64,000 nt of DNA from Paenibacillus algicola (GTDB taxonomy: Bacteria > Bacillota > Bacilli > Paenibacillales > Paenibacillaceae), in assembly GCF_005577435.1 (NCBI RefSeq), contig NZ_CP040396.1, forward strand, positions 2,670,501-2,734,500. The letters run 5' to 3'. The notes below the pieces were generated by a model. That model worked only from the letters and a program-made list of their open reading frames with translations. It made no database searches and had not been told where the DNA came from. Both the position numbers and the translations under genes were made by a program. Of this stretch, positions 63,769 through 64,000 are shown piece after piece (position 1 is the first letter of the stretch; each line of letters starts with the position of its first letter).

Positions 63769-64000
63769 CGGCGCCGCCCCCCTTTGGAAACAACCACAGA
63801 CGTTAGGGAATCCCGCAGGGTTTCTTCATCATGCAGGATTTTCTTATTCCCTTTGCGCTTCGCATAGATCGGAGACAACGGCGGTGTCCGCAGCTTGTCA
63901 AAGTTTTTCACCACACGGCCAAGCCCTACATCACCAATCTGCTGAAGCAAATCCTTCGTATTCAGATTGCCTGTTACCAGCTCGATCACGCCTGCCTTCA
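63765..64000 (-). CDS. HK97 gp10-like tail completion protein (partial)
   Basis: The 3' part of a gene running off the right edge; the frame is open to position 64000. Visible sequence includes LLQQIGDVGLGRVVKNFDKL and DEETLRDSLTSVVVSKGG, the R-DSL segment typical of gp10/XkdI-type tail completion proteins. A GTG at 63989 is in frame but is not clearly a start. It overlaps the next gene by 4 bases. Confidence 0.65.
   Translation of the reverse strand, partial: KAGVIELVTGNLNTKDLLQQIGDVGLGRVVKNFDKLRTPPLSPIYAKRKGNKKILHDEETLRDSLTSVVVSKGGRRR

Noticed and set aside
1..64000. tRNA or rRNA genes
   Set aside because: None recognised on either strand by eye; a tRNA scan would be decisive.

Overview
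The window reads as the chromosome of a Firmicute of the Paenibacillus group. Gene content and order match the conserved ylq/smc/rpsP and fapR/plsX/fab blocks of Bacillales. RNase HII sits beside a YlqG-like protein, FapR has its own operator, and GTG and TTG starts with strong AGGAGG-type ribosome sites are common. The species assignment is inference; no 16S or tRNA gene lies in the window.

Layout, almost all on the minus strand (transcribed right to left). 1-4.6 kb: flagellar basal-body operon flgB-flgC-fliE-fliF-fliG-fliH, with fliH cut by the window edge. 4.85-5.03 kb: remnant of a frameshifted gene where codY sits in Bacillus. 5-14 kb: hslU, hslV, trmFO, topA, dprA, sucD, sucC. 14.6-16.3 kb: a plus-strand comM/yifB gene behind a structured leader. 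16.3-21.3 kb: a four-gene operon (esterase, BtrH-like acyltransferase fused to a carrier protein, AMP-dependent acyl ligase, PhyH-type oxygenase) that looks like a small uncharacterised biosynthetic pathway. In Bacillus the neighbours of this region are adjacent, so this is an insertion. 21.6-31.7 kb: yraN, an FlhB-like protein, a repeat-rich YlqG/FliK-like protein, rnhB, rbgA, lepB, rplS, an unannotated 48-residue ORF, trmD, rimM, khpA, rpsP, ffh, ylxM. 31.8-45.2 kb: a hemolysin-III family protein, ftsY, smc, rnc, fabF, acpP, fabG, fabD, fabH, plsX, fapR, rpmF, yceD. 45.4-50.1 kb: tmcAL (+), sepM/ylbL (-), ylbJ (+), coaD (-), rsmD (-), with overlapping convergent 3' ends.

From about 50.4 kb to the right edge is a contractile-tailed (PBSX/myovirus-like) prophage, read from its lysis end inward. 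It has a plus-strand cargo pair (DUF4352-like lipoprotein and a small beta-rich protein) next to the host junction, then amidase, holin, XhlA-like protein, tail fibre and accessory proteins, baseplate wedge/J/W/spike/hub/plug, a Dit-like protein, tape measure, tail chaperones with a probable frameshift, tube, sheath, and head-tail connector genes. Capsid, terminase, integrase and the other end lie outside the window.

Most of the window is core biology: fatty-acid and phospholipid synthesis under FapR, SRP targeting (ffh, ftsY), ribosome biogenesis (rbgA, rimM, trmD, rpsP, rplS, khpA), TCA-cycle succinyl-CoA synthetase, and early flagellar assembly. The accessory parts are the 16.3-21.3 kb operon and the prophage.
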